In this document: one piece after another, positions 35,101 through 43,315 of the stretch
Position numbering within the stretch: the stretch's first letter is position 1
Layout: each line of letters starts with the position of its first letter
DNA from: Culturomica massiliensis
Lineage (GTDB): Bacteria; Bacteroidota; Bacteroidia; Bacteroidales; Marinifilaceae
Length of the DNA stretch: 64,000 bases
Direction: 5' to 3'
Assembly (NCBI RefSeq): GCF_900091655.1
Contig: NZ_LT594621.1
Span: 1,116,001-1,180,000 of the forward strand
Position numbers and translations under genes: made by a program
The notes under the pieces: generated by a model
Seen by the model: only the letters and a program-made list of their open reading frames with translations
Databases searched by the model: none
Told to the model about the DNA's origin: nothing

Positions 35101-35735
35101 ACAACTTATCGCCGGAAGAAAGAGAACGGTATCAGGTTATGATTACTTCCTTCGATGCCATCCCGGGGGTCGCCGATTTTTTCAGAGACCAATGGATACA
35201 ACCGGGCTGCATGATGCCTTCCATGCAATACCTGGGACGTACCAATCCGAAATACGTCGGAGGATTCAGTACTTATTTCAAATACAAAGGTCTGGAATTT
35301 ACCACCGACTGGACATTTAAAACCGGACACCTGATTCCCGATTTCAACGATTACCAAAATGCACCCAACCGGGGCAGCGACCTGCGGGCCTCCTCTACCA
35401 ACCGAGAAAGACGTTATCTTTACTACTGGAAAGGAGAAGGTGATATCACTGATATACCCCGCTTTGTATCGCCGAATGCCGACTATTGGGCCAGTCTTGT
35501 CACTTCCGACAAGTATTCGAAAGGCGACTACCTGCGTATGACCAATCTTTCCATCAGCTACCGCTTTCGGCCCGAATCGCTGAAAGCACTGAAATTAAAA
35601 AACCTGTTGTTGGGATTCAATGCACGTAATTTATTGACTTTTACCCGCTACCGGGGGCTGGATGTCGGTTCTGAGGGAGCCTTCACCTATCCTGCCTCCA
35701 GGGAATTCAACCTTAAACTGACACTCGGATTTTAA
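32109..35735 (+). CDS. SusC/RagA-type TonB-dependent receptor with STN domain
   Basis: An outer-membrane transporter of 1208 residues that imports nutrients with energy from TonB. The signal peptide is at 1-35. An STN (secretin/TonB short amino-terminal) domain follows at about 38-105 (LSLKNTDLKTILKEIKAQTQF to QDKIIVLQKQ), then a carboxypeptidase-D-like domain (LQGIVVDKSRLPLPGVTVKLKGT to SFVGM), the plug (ITIRGENNLSGNTEPLWVVDGLP, ASAAAIYGARAANGVIVITTKKG) and a 22-strand barrel ending in KLTLGF. The STN domain is what contacts FecR-type anti-sigma factors, which fits the fecR gene upstream. ATG 32109 gives a normal start; a TTG two codons earlier is less likely. SusD follows 13 bases later. 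Confidence 0.97.
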   Translation: MNTTLSSYIFRKALSSVILCLILLSLSGTWGKASAQSDIRINLSLKNTDLKTILKEIKAQTQFDFLYNAGEINDKTRISSLLLQNADIETTLQTCLKPLGINYVIQDKIIVLQKQPAPSGQQVRTLQGIVVDKSRLPLPGVTVKLKGTILGTSTDSEGMFFLTIPVTKETPELLFSFVGMQTTSYNVVDDKEIRIVMHESLEALEEVIVTGMEVIKKERMTGSATVVTAKDLQMQGVTSLDRIFEGRIAGLNSTTLSGAPGRRAKITIRGENNLSGNTEPLWVVDGLPLISGVPKNNTGNYANTIMQDGVGNIMPEDIESISILKNASAAAIYGARAANGVIVITTKKGFRSKTLINYSGTYNVSIAPRNRLDFMNSSEKLWYEQSIIDNFGLGRADFAGRGGYLFKRNAQGYLSSADYNKQLQQLSSTNTDWFDVLFRTAHSQSHNISLRGGSEELTYYTSVNFQQQNGILRSNQYQNAGVLVKLEYRPTEKLIFALNLSANTRKNEDHASAVNPFTYAVFANPYEKPYNEDGSYASDLSYLPNNYTTETASGYLYDRFNILRELTETRTTQTGLDAEFTFNVRYEVIPGLNLQSIIRKGISYNTEMKAVNAGTYTSWANEKLGRDIFKEGPLPNQYDNGELSENSGRNHNWSLRNQIDYSIALKENHLFSILLANEVISKKFNNFGYTSPIYYADYRITGLPSFDSRIDYETLRNSLGSLFNTSDGQDRSVSFLGTFRYSYKDRYVASFSWRADGADMIGDAQRFAPLWSVGMRYNLHKEKFFRNRIVNELALRASFGYTGNIDRSAYPFSMMGLGSNLYMGDHYVKTLTFPNPDIRWEKKKDRNLGIDISLFDNRINFTADYYFNRTTDVLEDLEVPSSTGRTIVRANGGIVENTGLEMYLNVRWINTNDFIFSTSVNIARNKNVIKKSRYSYSSYQEVINAERVRGGVLNIIGKETGSIFGWQFAGVNPVSGNPRYTLTKAGKTKFGEMLANWNNLSPEERERYQVMITSFDAIPGVADFFRDQWIQPGCMMPSMQYLGRTNPKYVGGFSTYFKYKGLEFTTDWTFKTGHLIPDFNDYQNAPNRGSDLRASSTNRERRYLYYWKGEGDITDIPRFVSPNADYWASLVTSDKYSKGDYLRMTNLSISYRFRPESLKALKLKNLLLGFNARNLLTFTRYRGLDVGSEGAFTYPASREFNLKLTLGF

Positions 35736-35748
35736 AATACGAACGGAA

Positions 35749-37266
35749 ATGAAAACACAAATGATAAACCGAAGCCATATTGTCATTGCCTGCCTGTGCG
35801 GCATATTGTTTATGAGCTCCTGCGAAAAGTTTCTGGAACTGCATCCCCGGGATAAAAAAGTAGTGAGTACAATTGAAGATTACCGGGCTATCCTGGCCAG
35901 TTACATGAGCCTGCTGAAAACGCCCAACCGGAACCAGGATGCGGTATTCGGCATCTATTTCAACTACCCTTATTTCGACATGGCCAAATACCTGGGGATC
36001 TATACGGGCGAAACGGTGTTAAACCGCAACTCCTTTTTTTACTATGATAAAAATACAGGTACTTATACCGCCGAAGGATTGCAATTACTCACCTGGATGA
36101 ATACCGACCCCTATTGCTGGAACCGATACTACCGGTTTATCGGTTCGCTCAATCTGCTGATCTCCGGTGTCCGTACTGCTCAGGGAAATGACGAAGACTG
36201 GAGAAACCGCATATTGGGAGAAGGGCTCGTATGGCGGGCCTTTTCATTCTACAAGCTGCTGCAATATTATTCACCTTACAAAAACAACCAATACGGCATA
36301 CCGGTTTATCTCGACCCGGCTAAAGATATCGGAAACGCTATGCCTCCCCGCAAAACCCAACAGGAAGTATTTGCCCAGATACTGAACGATTGCCGGGAAG
36401 CCCTGATTTTACTGGAAAAAACTCCGAGCTCCGACTGGAATTGTGCCTGGCGTGAAGATTTTATCAACGCCATGATGGCCAGTATCTACATGTGGAAAGC
36501 AATGTCCGGAGCAGCCGAGGACACCGATTGGAATAACGCTGAAAAATGTGCAGCAATAGCCATGAAAGGCCGCTCTTTGACTCAATCTTCAAACATACTG
36601 CGCCAAATGTTCGACTGCCGGGAAGTTACGACAGCCTCCGACATGATAAGCGATGAATTCTATTTCCGGATACTGGACGGTAACAACGGGCAAATTTTTA
36701 ATTTTCCATACGCTTACTACCAAGCCGAATTAGTAGACGGAAACGCCAGTAACCAATATTACACCCTTTTCAAAGCCAACGATATCCGCAAAGACATCTA
36801 TTTCACTGCAAACGGATTGCAAAGCGACAAATACAACCTGCTGGGTCTGGGAAACGGTATCATCACTTCGGCCAGAGGCGGAAGTCTGATGTTATTCCGC
36901 CTGGCTGAAATGTACCTGATCAAAGCTGAAGCTCTCCTACGTCAAGGCAAGACCGGAGAAGCCCGGAAAACATTGGAAGAATTCAAATCAGCCCGCTACG
37001 ACGGCAACTTCGATCTGCCCGGCGATACGGACGGAATATTACAGGAGATACTGAACGAACGAAGCCGCGAATTCTATATGGAAAACGATTTTCGCTGGTT
37101 GGACATGAAGCGACTGGGAATCAGTATAAAACGAACCATCGGCCGGAATACCTATACGCTGGCTCCCGATGATTTCCGCTACTCCTTTCCGATTCCGGCC
37201 AAAGAGATCGAACTGAACAGAAATATCGTGCAAAACCCCGGATGGGAAAACGTCCAACTGGATTAA
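35749..37266 (+). CDS. SusD/RagB-family nutrient-binding lipoprotein
   Basis: The surface lipoprotein partner that closes over the SusC barrel and captures the substrate. The 505 residues start with a lipoprotein signal (ILFMSSC, Cys about 25) and CEKFLELHPRDK. TPR-like helices occupy most of the protein. The carboxy RagB motif is seen (LRQGKTGEARKTLEEFKSARY, ILNERSREFYMENDFRWLDMKRLG, FPIPAKEIELNRNIVQNPGW). It follows susC after 13 bases in the same operon. Confidence 0.96.
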   Translation: MKTQMINRSHIVIACLCGILFMSSCEKFLELHPRDKKVVSTIEDYRAILASYMSLLKTPNRNQDAVFGIYFNYPYFDMAKYLGIYTGETVLNRNSFFYYDKNTGTYTAEGLQLLTWMNTDPYCWNRYYRFIGSLNLLISGVRTAQGNDEDWRNRILGEGLVWRAFSFYKLLQYYSPYKNNQYGIPVYLDPAKDIGNAMPPRKTQQEVFAQILNDCREALILLEKTPSSDWNCAWREDFINAMMASIYMWKAMSGAAEDTDWNNAEKCAAIAMKGRSLTQSSNILRQMFDCREVTTASDMISDEFYFRILDGNNGQIFNFPYAYYQAELVDGNASNQYYTLFKANDIRKDIYFTANGLQSDKYNLLGLGNGIITSARGGSLMLFRLAEMYLIKAEALLRQGKTGEARKTLEEFKSARYDGNFDLPGDTDGILQEILNERSREFYMENDFRWLDMKRLGISIKRTIGRNTYTLAPDDFRYSFPIPAKEIELNRNIVQNPGWENVQLD

Positions 37267-37417
37267 AACAGAAAGGTTAGTAAAGAACGAATGAAAGGTG
37301 GAATACACATCTTTTAAAATAATTTCAGATTCACGGCTTTAGATTTACAATTAATCCCAAAATCCAACAGGTATGCAACAAGGATACCATGATTCATAAA
37401 TCAAAAATAACAATACG

Positions 37418-38740
37418 ATGATAAAAAAAAGAGCACTGTATATGATTCTGCTCCTGGGACTGCAATCGATTTGGAGTTGCAGTCCGGAAGACATAACTTA
37501 TTATAACAACGAAGAGGTTGATATAGCAACAATCGCCAGAGTTATCCTGGAACCCAATCAGCGTCGATTGATTGCCGACGGACATGCACAACTGGACCTG
37601 CGTCCGGTGATGTTTGACCAAAAAGGTATCCGGATTCCGGACACCCGGGTTAAAGAAGAATGGCTGGAATACACATCTGACGAAGATATATCTCTCTCCC
37701 GCCACTTCTCTACCACAGAAACGTCACTGATCGGCAAGACGGTCACGATACGGGTAAAAATCAAAGGAACCGATATTGAATCATCGCCGGATTCTTGCCG
37801 AATCATCGCCCCTTTGGAAGAGAAATATACTTCAGATATAATCATTCCGGTTATTTTCCACATCCTACAAACCAAGGAGGACATCGAATCCTACGGCGGT
37901 CCGTACAGTGATGAAAAAATAACCCTGCACCTCTCCAAGCTCAACAATTTATTTGCAGGTACGACTTCGGTAAATCCCGTTGGCGTGAATACCCACATCC
38001 GGTTTGAAATGGCCCGGTATACTCCGAAAGGCCAAAAAATGCTCACACCCGGCATCGAACGGTTGACCATTCAGGAATTGAACGCCGCCGATACCATCAA
38101 CGGTTTTGCCGATTTTCTGACAGCCCGGCATCTGCTATGGCCCCCTGAACGTTATATGAACATCTGGCTGATTTCCGACCGCAAGAATAAAGTCAACGAC
38201 TTTGCCAACACCATAAGTGCCGACTGTTATCCCCATTATGTATATCCGGGAACTCCGGCAGACAACCGTCCGGAAGGCATCGCCTGGCAGGAAATCTCCC
38301 CCGGAACGACCTTCGGTCCCAAAAATGCAGGCGTCATCTATAAATTGCAGGAACTGGATGTCGTCAGCAGAGAATTCAGCGATAAGAGTTACCTGGCCTC
38401 TGCAAACAACGAACTGGCCTATTATATAGGCTGTTATCTCGGTCTGTTCACAACCTGTACATTTTCAACAGGAACACCGGGAATAGATGTTGAGCTCAAA
38501 CCGGACTATTGCGACGATACGATGAATTATTGGGGAACCGACTTTATGAACAGAACCTTCAACACAAGTTGGTATAAACAGGCCCAAGGCTGTTATTTCC
38601 GTTCCGAAAATATCATGGACGATCCTACCGGTTTGCATATTTCCGTATCCAAAAATCAATGCGAACGCATTCGCTGGGTACTGGAAAATTGTCCGGAACG
38701 GGCAGCCTGGAAAAATGACTTTGCCTTTACGGGAAAATAA
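37418..38740 (+). CDS. Lipoprotein of the M43-type metalloprotease family with lost zinc motif
   Basis: The 440 residues carry a lipoprotein signal (SIWSC, Cys21), an Ig-like part (about 40-140), then a pappalysin-like (M43) region with IIPVIFHILQTKED, LHLSKLNNLFAG and NIWLISD, the lead-up to the active site in Bacteroides zinc-dependent metalloproteinase lipoproteins. Where HExxHxxGxxH is expected the sequence is NNELAYYIGCYLGLF (about 330-344): Glu332 stays but the histidine positions carry Asn, Tyr and Leu. The later ENIMDD Met-turn region is kept. It is probably catalytically dead and acts as a binding protein, unless zinc is held differently. It follows susD, 151 bases apart. Confidence 0.7.
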   Translation: MIKKRALYMILLLGLQSIWSCSPEDITYYNNEEVDIATIARVILEPNQRRLIADGHAQLDLRPVMFDQKGIRIPDTRVKEEWLEYTSDEDISLSRHFSTTETSLIGKTVTIRVKIKGTDIESSPDSCRIIAPLEEKYTSDIIIPVIFHILQTKEDIESYGGPYSDEKITLHLSKLNNLFAGTTSVNPVGVNTHIRFEMARYTPKGQKMLTPGIERLTIQELNAADTINGFADFLTARHLLWPPERYMNIWLISDRKNKVNDFANTISADCYPHYVYPGTPADNRPEGIAWQEISPGTTFGPKNAGVIYKLQELDVVSREFSDKSYLASANNELAYYIGCYLGLFTTCTFSTGTPGIDVELKPDYCDDTMNYWGTDFMNRTFNTSWYKQAQGCYFRSENIMDDPTGLHISVSKNQCERIRWVLENCPERAAWKNDFAFTGK

Positions 38741-38792
38741 CGTAAAAAATATAATCCGAAGTTCCTGCGGGGACTCTGCAACATCGTTTTAT

Positions 38793-39935
38793 ATGAAAAT
38801 AGTAAAAATTATTCTTTTGATATCTTTCATCTGGGGATACGGCCGCACCCCGGCCCAGAACACCGGATTTTATCAGGAAATTCCTTACGAAACAATAAGA
38901 AATAAAATTATCATACAGGCCGATGTAGAAGGAATAAAAGGGAAATACCTATTCGACACCGGTGCGCCCGTATGTATCACCCATTCGAGAATGAAAAAAG
39001 GACCGGAAAAAAAAGCAATCCGGCAAATGGTAAAAGATGCCCATAACAATGATGCAGAATACCGGCTGGTCATGCTGGATTCCATACAATTGGGAAATAT
39101 CGGTTTCGGAAAAATACAGGCCCTGGTTTTTGACGAAGGTAACCCGTTGGAACATTTCGGTATCGACGGTATCGTCGGCAGTTCTCTCTTTCCCGATATC
39201 GTCATCCGGCTTGATCCCCGGCGGAAAATACTGGTATTGGCTTCAGATACCGGCAGCATGGAACTGAATCCGCAATATGCGATAGACATGGAAAAAGATC
39301 AGCAGAACATTCCGTATATCGTCATCGATTTTAAAAACGGATTGCAAGAAGAAGTAATGTTTGATACCGGTACGTCAGCATTTTATGAAATGAACGAACC
39401 CATTTATCATCAACTGGCCACAGCACAAGGCATTGTCACAAAAAGCAAAGGATTCGGTGCCTCGGCTATGGGTGTTAACGGAATGGAAAAAGCAGAAAAC
39501 AAATACCGGGTGCAGATAGACAACCTGTATGTCGGCGCAGGAAAATTCAAAAATGTAGTCACAGAAACCGTAAATGCATCCAGTTCACGTATCGGTACCG
39601 GCCTGTTGAAATACGGCAGTGTTACCCTGGATTTTCCCGACAATAAATTCTATTTTACCCCTGACGTTACAACAACCGTAGACCTGAATCACAAAGACTG
39701 GAATGTAAATGTCATTGTTTCCGGCGACAGCCTTATAGCAGGATGTATATGGCAAAGCATGGAAGGCCGTTTACAAGCAGGAGAAAAAGTCGTGGCCATC
39801 AATGGAAAACGGTATGACAAAATAGATCCCGGCGAAGCTTTAACCTCCTTGGTCTGGATGGAAGGCGAAGAAGCCGAAATTACCGTAATAGATAAAGAAG
39901 GCCGGGAAAAAACGGTGACGATCCGGAAAGAATAG
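38793..39935 (+). CDS. Secreted retropepsin-like aspartic protease with PDZ domain
   Basis: From the ATG at 38793 the 380-residue protein begins with a signal peptide (IILLISFIWGYGRTPAQ). Two aspartic-protease half-sites are visible: YLFDTGAPV (DTG 55-57) and VMFDTGTSAF (DTG 191-193). Each is followed by a hydrophobic-hydrophobic-Gly segment (DGIVGSSLF, SRIGTGLLK). The last 90 residues are a PDZ domain (LIAGCIWQSMEGRLQAGEKVVAINGKRY). It fits the Bacteroidetes family of periplasmic aspartyl proteases. The longer frame from 38715 overlaps the previous gene and lacks a signal, so I do not use it. The role is probably cleavage of imported peptides. Confidence 0.85.
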   Translation: MKIVKIILLISFIWGYGRTPAQNTGFYQEIPYETIRNKIIIQADVEGIKGKYLFDTGAPVCITHSRMKKGPEKKAIRQMVKDAHNNDAEYRLVMLDSIQLGNIGFGKIQALVFDEGNPLEHFGIDGIVGSSLFPDIVIRLDPRRKILVLASDTGSMELNPQYAIDMEKDQQNIPYIVIDFKNGLQEEVMFDTGTSAFYEMNEPIYHQLATAQGIVTKSKGFGASAMGVNGMEKAENKYRVQIDNLYVGAGKFKNVVTETVNASSSRIGTGLLKYGSVTLDFPDNKFYFTPDVTTTVDLNHKDWNVNVIVSGDSLIAGCIWQSMEGRLQAGEKVVAINGKRYDKIDPGEALTSLVWMEGEEAEITVIDKEGREKTVTIRKE

Positions 39936-40057
39936 ATTTTTACAACAAAAATATTTCTTATACCGATACTGCTGCTTTGCCTCCGAATCCGGCAAAAGCA
40001 TTTATACATTCACATATATCATTCATTATTGCAAGTACTTAATAACAACCATACATT

Positions 40058-41425
40058 ATGAAAAAAAAAGAATTACTATTTTTTCTGCTTCTGGGCTTTT
40101 CAAACATCGTTCTGGCCCAGGGAATTACTTTTGAACAGGGGAGTTTCGAAGAAGCTTTGACAAAAGCCGGAACTGAAAACAAATTACTGTTCGTGGATGT
40201 ATACACCTCCTGGTGCGGTCCCTGTAAAAAAATGGCAAAGGAAGTTTTCACCCGGAATGAAGTGGGAGATTATTTTAACCGACATTTCATCAACTACAAA
40301 CAAGACGGAGAAAAAGGGTGCGGCCCGGAATTGATGAAAAAATACAACATCAAAGCGGTTCCAACCTTTCTCTTTTTAGACCCGCAACAAAATCTGGTCT
40401 TGACAATAAAAGGATTCCATACGGCTAAAGATTTTCTGAAAGCAGCCTCCAATGTCAATTTCTTTCGCAAATACGGAGGAATGGCTCAAGTTGAAATCTA
40501 TAAAAAAGGAAACGGTTCCGTCGATTTTTTTAAAGATTACTACGAAATAGCCCCGGAAGAAGAAAAACCCGAAATACTCAATCATTACCTGTCTGCTATG
40601 ACGGACCAACAACTGATTGACCCGGAAAGCGGTTCGCTTATCGGAAAAATATCTTTATACAACCCCCAGTTATTCCAACGCATTGCCCAAAATATCGCAC
40701 AACTTCCCCCCACAGCACCCCTGGAATATTTCCCTTACTATATCCAGCCTTTCGAAAACAAAATCGGTACATTTCTCGAAGAAAGCATCCAACAGGGAAA
40801 ACAAGCAAAATTCCGGGAACTACTGAAAATAAAAAAAATCCTGAACCGGACAAAACCGGTAAAAAACGATATACAATATACACTGATGACAGCCTCTGAC
40901 GACCTCTTGAATTTATGGTACGATGCCCATAATAAAGTAAATCCGGAAAAATTCAGGAAATCATTGGACCAATATATGTCAACGTTGATTCAGGCCAATC
41001 CGACGGACAGCCTACAGGCAAATTGTGAAAATATTGTATTCCGGATCCATCATCCCGATACGTCCTGGATGGGGCAACTGCTACAAAGCCAGATAAACTA
41101 TCAAGACTTACTGATCTGGACATACCGGCCGATCTCAAATCTGATCGTTGAATGGACCGCTTATTACTGGCGGACATCCCCTTCTGAAAAAGAAGTCCAC
41201 AAACGTTGTCTCTCCTGGTTAGAATATGCCTGTAAAGCCAATCCTTACAATCCGGAAACCGTCGTCAAAGCAGCACCGTTACTGGTACGCCTGAAAGAAA
41301 AAAAAGCAGCCGGCACCTATGTCAGAAAAGTGCTCGGTTCGCTGCAAGCCATCGGTTACGACAACGAAAAAGACTTACGTGAATTGCAGAGCATCCTGGA
41401 TGATATTGAAAACGATAAATTATAA
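40058..41425 (+). CDS. Exported thioredoxin-fold protein with helical tail
   Basis: The 455 residues have a signal peptide (LLGFSNIVLAQG) and a thioredoxin-like domain at about 25-135 with the active site SWCGPCKKMAKEVF (Cys53-Cys56) and the cis-Pro segment KAVPTFLFLD. The remaining 300 residues are mostly helical, with TPR-like character, without a named domain I recognise. It is likely a periplasmic disulphide reductase that acts on partners of this locus or on cysteine-rich substrates. It is the last plus-strand gene of the uptake locus and is followed by a bidirectional hairpin. Confidence 0.85.
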   Translation: MKKKELLFFLLLGFSNIVLAQGITFEQGSFEEALTKAGTENKLLFVDVYTSWCGPCKKMAKEVFTRNEVGDYFNRHFINYKQDGEKGCGPELMKKYNIKAVPTFLFLDPQQNLVLTIKGFHTAKDFLKAASNVNFFRKYGGMAQVEIYKKGNGSVDFFKDYYEIAPEEEKPEILNHYLSAMTDQQLIDPESGSLIGKISLYNPQLFQRIAQNIAQLPPTAPLEYFPYYIQPFENKIGTFLEESIQQGKQAKFRELLKIKKILNRTKPVKNDIQYTLMTASDDLLNLWYDAHNKVNPEKFRKSLDQYMSTLIQANPTDSLQANCENIVFRIHHPDTSWMGQLLQSQINYQDLLIWTYRPISNLIVEWTAYYWRTSPSEKEVHKRCLSWLEYACKANPYNPETVVKAAPLLVRLKEKKAAGTYVRKVLGSLQAIGYDNEKDLRELQSILDDIENDKL

Positions 41426-41467
41426 ATAGTTCAGAAACAAAAAAAACGGACGAAAACGGCCCGCTAT

Positions 41468-41496
41468 ACCACCTTCATCGAATAGCTGAAGGTGGT
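41468..41496. terminator. Hairpin between convergent genes
   Basis: Arms accaccttca and tgaaggtggt, 9-nt loop. It separates the thioredoxin-fold gene from the convergent ECF sigma gene. U-tracts are poor on both strands. Confidence 0.6.
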
Positions 41497-41500
41497 TAAC

Positions 41501-42061
41501 TTATTCCAAACGGAAGATAAGCCACAACAACAAGAGAGGATAATTTTGGAAAACGGTTTTCAAAATTTCAATAGCCCGGGATTTATACGTCTTTACAGAA
41601 CTGACGGAAATATCCAATTGCCGGGCAATTTCAGTCATCGTTTTTCCCGCCAATATAAGCATCACTACCTGACGGCATTGGGGCGGCAGATTTTCAATAG
41701 CCTCATTCAACACACGGCTTACCTCTTCCTCCATCAAATGATCCCTGAATTCCGATTCTTCCGGCTTTTCCTGTTTCCCGATAATCTGTTTCCGGTTTTT
41801 GAGATTCCGGACGACATTGACTGTACGGTTACGCACCGAAGTATAAAACAATGCGTTTAATGCTGCCGGAGATTTGACCTCTTTCCGGATTTCCCAGATA
41901 CGGTGTATCACTTCGATCACCACATCCTCAGCTTCCATTTGTTCCAAACCGTAACGCATGGAAAAAGACACCAACGTCTTATAATACTGGCGAAAAATCA
42001 CCTCAAATGCTTTCTCACATCCGTCTGCAAATCCTTCAAAATCTTTCTCTTTAATTAACAT
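41501..42061 (-). CDS. ECF-subfamily RNA polymerase sigma factor
   Basis: A sigma-70 family factor of 186 residues from the ATG at 42061 (MLIKEKDFEGFADGCEKAF). Region 2 (about 20-85, FRQYYKTLVSFSMRYGLEQMEAEDVVIEVIHRIWE) and region 4 (about 115-175, IENLPPQCRQVVMLILAGKTMTEIARQLDISVSSVKTYKSRAIEIL) are intact and there is no region 3, as expected. The longer frame to 42109 is less likely. It is convergent with the uptake operon and is the only sigma gene near the orphan fecR at 29563, so it is its likely partner. A -7 element TATCTTTG is on its strand at 42148-42155. Confidence 0.93.
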   Translation of the reverse strand: MLIKEKDFEGFADGCEKAFEVIFRQYYKTLVSFSMRYGLEQMEAEDVVIEVIHRIWEIRKEVKSPAALNALFYTSVRNRTVNVVRNLKNRKQIIGKQEKPEESEFRDHLMEEEVSRVLNEAIENLPPQCRQVVMLILAGKTMTEIARQLDISVSSVKTYKSRAIEILKTVFQNYPLLLLWLIFRLE

Positions 42062-42147
42062 TATCGTATTTATAACATAAAAGACAGACGACACTCCGAC
42101 AACATTCAAACTTGCTGGACATTGTCCTAGGCTTGCACTATCTAAGA

Positions 42148-42155
42148 CAAAGATA
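42148..42155 (-). promoter_or_regulatory. Candidate promoter of the ECF sigma gene, -7 element
   Basis: The minus strand reads TATCTTTG, a full match to TAnnTTTG, 87 bases before the sigma-factor ATG. A correctly spaced -33 element is not evident. Confidence 0.45.
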
Positions 42156-42274
42156 AAAATATCTTATTCAAATAAAAAACAAGCTGAAAATACCTATTTC
42201 CCTAAAAACAACTATTTATAACTTCTTTGACTTTATAATCGTTAAAACCATTGTAAACATATAAAATAAACACA

Positions 42275-42814
42275 ATGGAAACAGTAAAAAATTACAAAGG
42301 TACCTACAAATACTGGTGGTTAATGCTTATCGTCGGTATTCTATCTATTTTATGCGGTATATGGGTTTTTAAAAACCCAGTAGAATCTTACTTCGCACTC
42401 GCCGTGTATTTCTGTATCATGTTTATCCTCTTCGGAATAGGCGAAATTGTCAACGCTTTCTCTAATCAGCATTACCGGAATTGGGGTTGGGGGCTGGCAA
42501 TCGGTATTTTAGACCTGGTTATCGGTTTCCTGTTATTAGGGAACTTGGAATGGGCTATCGATATCCTGCCGTTTGCCGTAGGCTTTATACTCATGTTCCT
42601 GGGTATCGATTTTATCGGATGGTCCACTCAAATGCAAACCCTGCGGCTTCCCAACTGGGGCTGGGTACTGGCCGGAGGCATACTGACCCTGATATTCTCC
42701 TTCCTGATCATCTTCCATCCCTTATTCGGCGTATTCAATATCATCGTTTGGACGGGATTGGCTTTTATTTTCGGAGGAGTATCCGCTATTGTCTTTTCCA
42801 TATCCCTTAAATAA
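42275..42814 (+). CDS. HdeD/DUF308-family membrane protein
   Basis: A 179-residue inner-membrane protein with six closely spaced helices in three hairpins (WWLMLIVGILSILCGIWVF, FALAVYFCIMFILFGIGEIV, WGWGLAIGILDLVIGFLLL, WAIDILPFAVGFILMFLGIDFI, WGWVLAGGILTLIFSFLII, IIVWTGLAFIFGGVSAIVF). The repeated W..G...I..G pattern is typical of HdeD-like proteins linked to acid resistance in E. coli. The function here is unproven. It stands alone. Confidence 0.85.
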   Translation: METVKNYKGTYKYWWLMLIVGILSILCGIWVFKNPVESYFALAVYFCIMFILFGIGEIVNAFSNQHYRNWGWGLAIGILDLVIGFLLLGNLEWAIDILPFAVGFILMFLGIDFIGWSTQMQTLRLPNWGWVLAGGILTLIFSFLIIFHPLFGVFNIIVWTGLAFIFGGVSAIVFSISLK

Positions 42815-42866
42815 ATCATTAATCCTTAAACTTTTTTCCGGGGATTATAAAATATAAATCAATACA

Positions 42867-42933
42867 CCCGCAGATTCCGCTTCCATATCAATCTCAATCG
42901 AAAACCGATTGGCCAGACCAGCGGAATCTGCGG
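42867..42933. repeat. Nested inverted repeat next to the palindromic element
   Basis: Fifteen-bp outer arms cccgcagattccgct and agcggaatctgcggg are exact complements. A smaller pair caatcg/cgattg lies inside. It stands between the convergent HdeD-like gene and the small membrane-protein gene, 12 bases from the 36-bp palindrome. It could be a terminator or part of a composite repeat. Confidence 0.65.
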
Positions 42934-42945
42934 GCTTATCATATC

Positions 42946-42981
42946 AAAATTACACACTGGGACGGACTCATTGTGTAATTT
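42946..42981 (-). repeat. 36-bp palindromic element, copy 2
   Basis: Arms aaattacaca and tgtgtaattt around a centre with GGGACGGACTC. It is the reverse complement of the element at 939-974, with one base missing. Both copies lie between convergent genes. Confidence 0.75.
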
Positions 42982-42992
42982 TCCTCCGTTTA

Positions 42993-43310
42993 TTACAACA
43001 AATAATGTCCTAAAAAAGAAATAAACGCTCCTACCACAACAGCCATCAGCAACAACGGGAAAATACACCTCCGGTAGCTTTTACCGGCAGCAATGGCCAA
43101 AGGCAATACCAATACAAAAGTAACGAGCGGACCTTTCAACCACCAATTCACTCCGGTAATATGTATATGGTATACCGTATAGGGCATAAGAAAAAAGAAA
43201 ACAAAAGCCCCCAGCAAAATATATTTATCCACTTTCCGCCGCAACAACGGAATAATACCGATAAATCCGGCTACCAGGCCGATCAGGATGATCAATAAAT
43301 AAGCTTTCAT
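42993..43310 (-). CDS. Small membrane protein of unknown family
   Basis: A 105-residue protein with about four helices: LLIILIGLVAGFIGIIPLL, ILLGAFVFFFLMPYTVYHI, GPLVTFVLVLPLAIAAG and FPLLLMAVVVGAFISFLG. I recognise no family. It starts 5 bases after the ispE stop on the same strand and is probably co-transcribed with it. Confidence 0.65.
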   Translation of the reverse strand: MKAYLLIILIGLVAGFIGIIPLLRRKVDKYILLGAFVFFFLMPYTVYHIHITGVNWWLKGPLVTFVLVLPLAIAAGKSYRRCIFPLLLMAVVVGAFISFLGHYLL

Positions 43311-43315
43311 TGGAA

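Noticed and set aside
42946..42981. Palindromic element as an ordinary intrinsic terminator
   Set aside because: It lacks a U-tract on both strands, and the identical unpaired centre in a distant copy points to a dispersed repeat.
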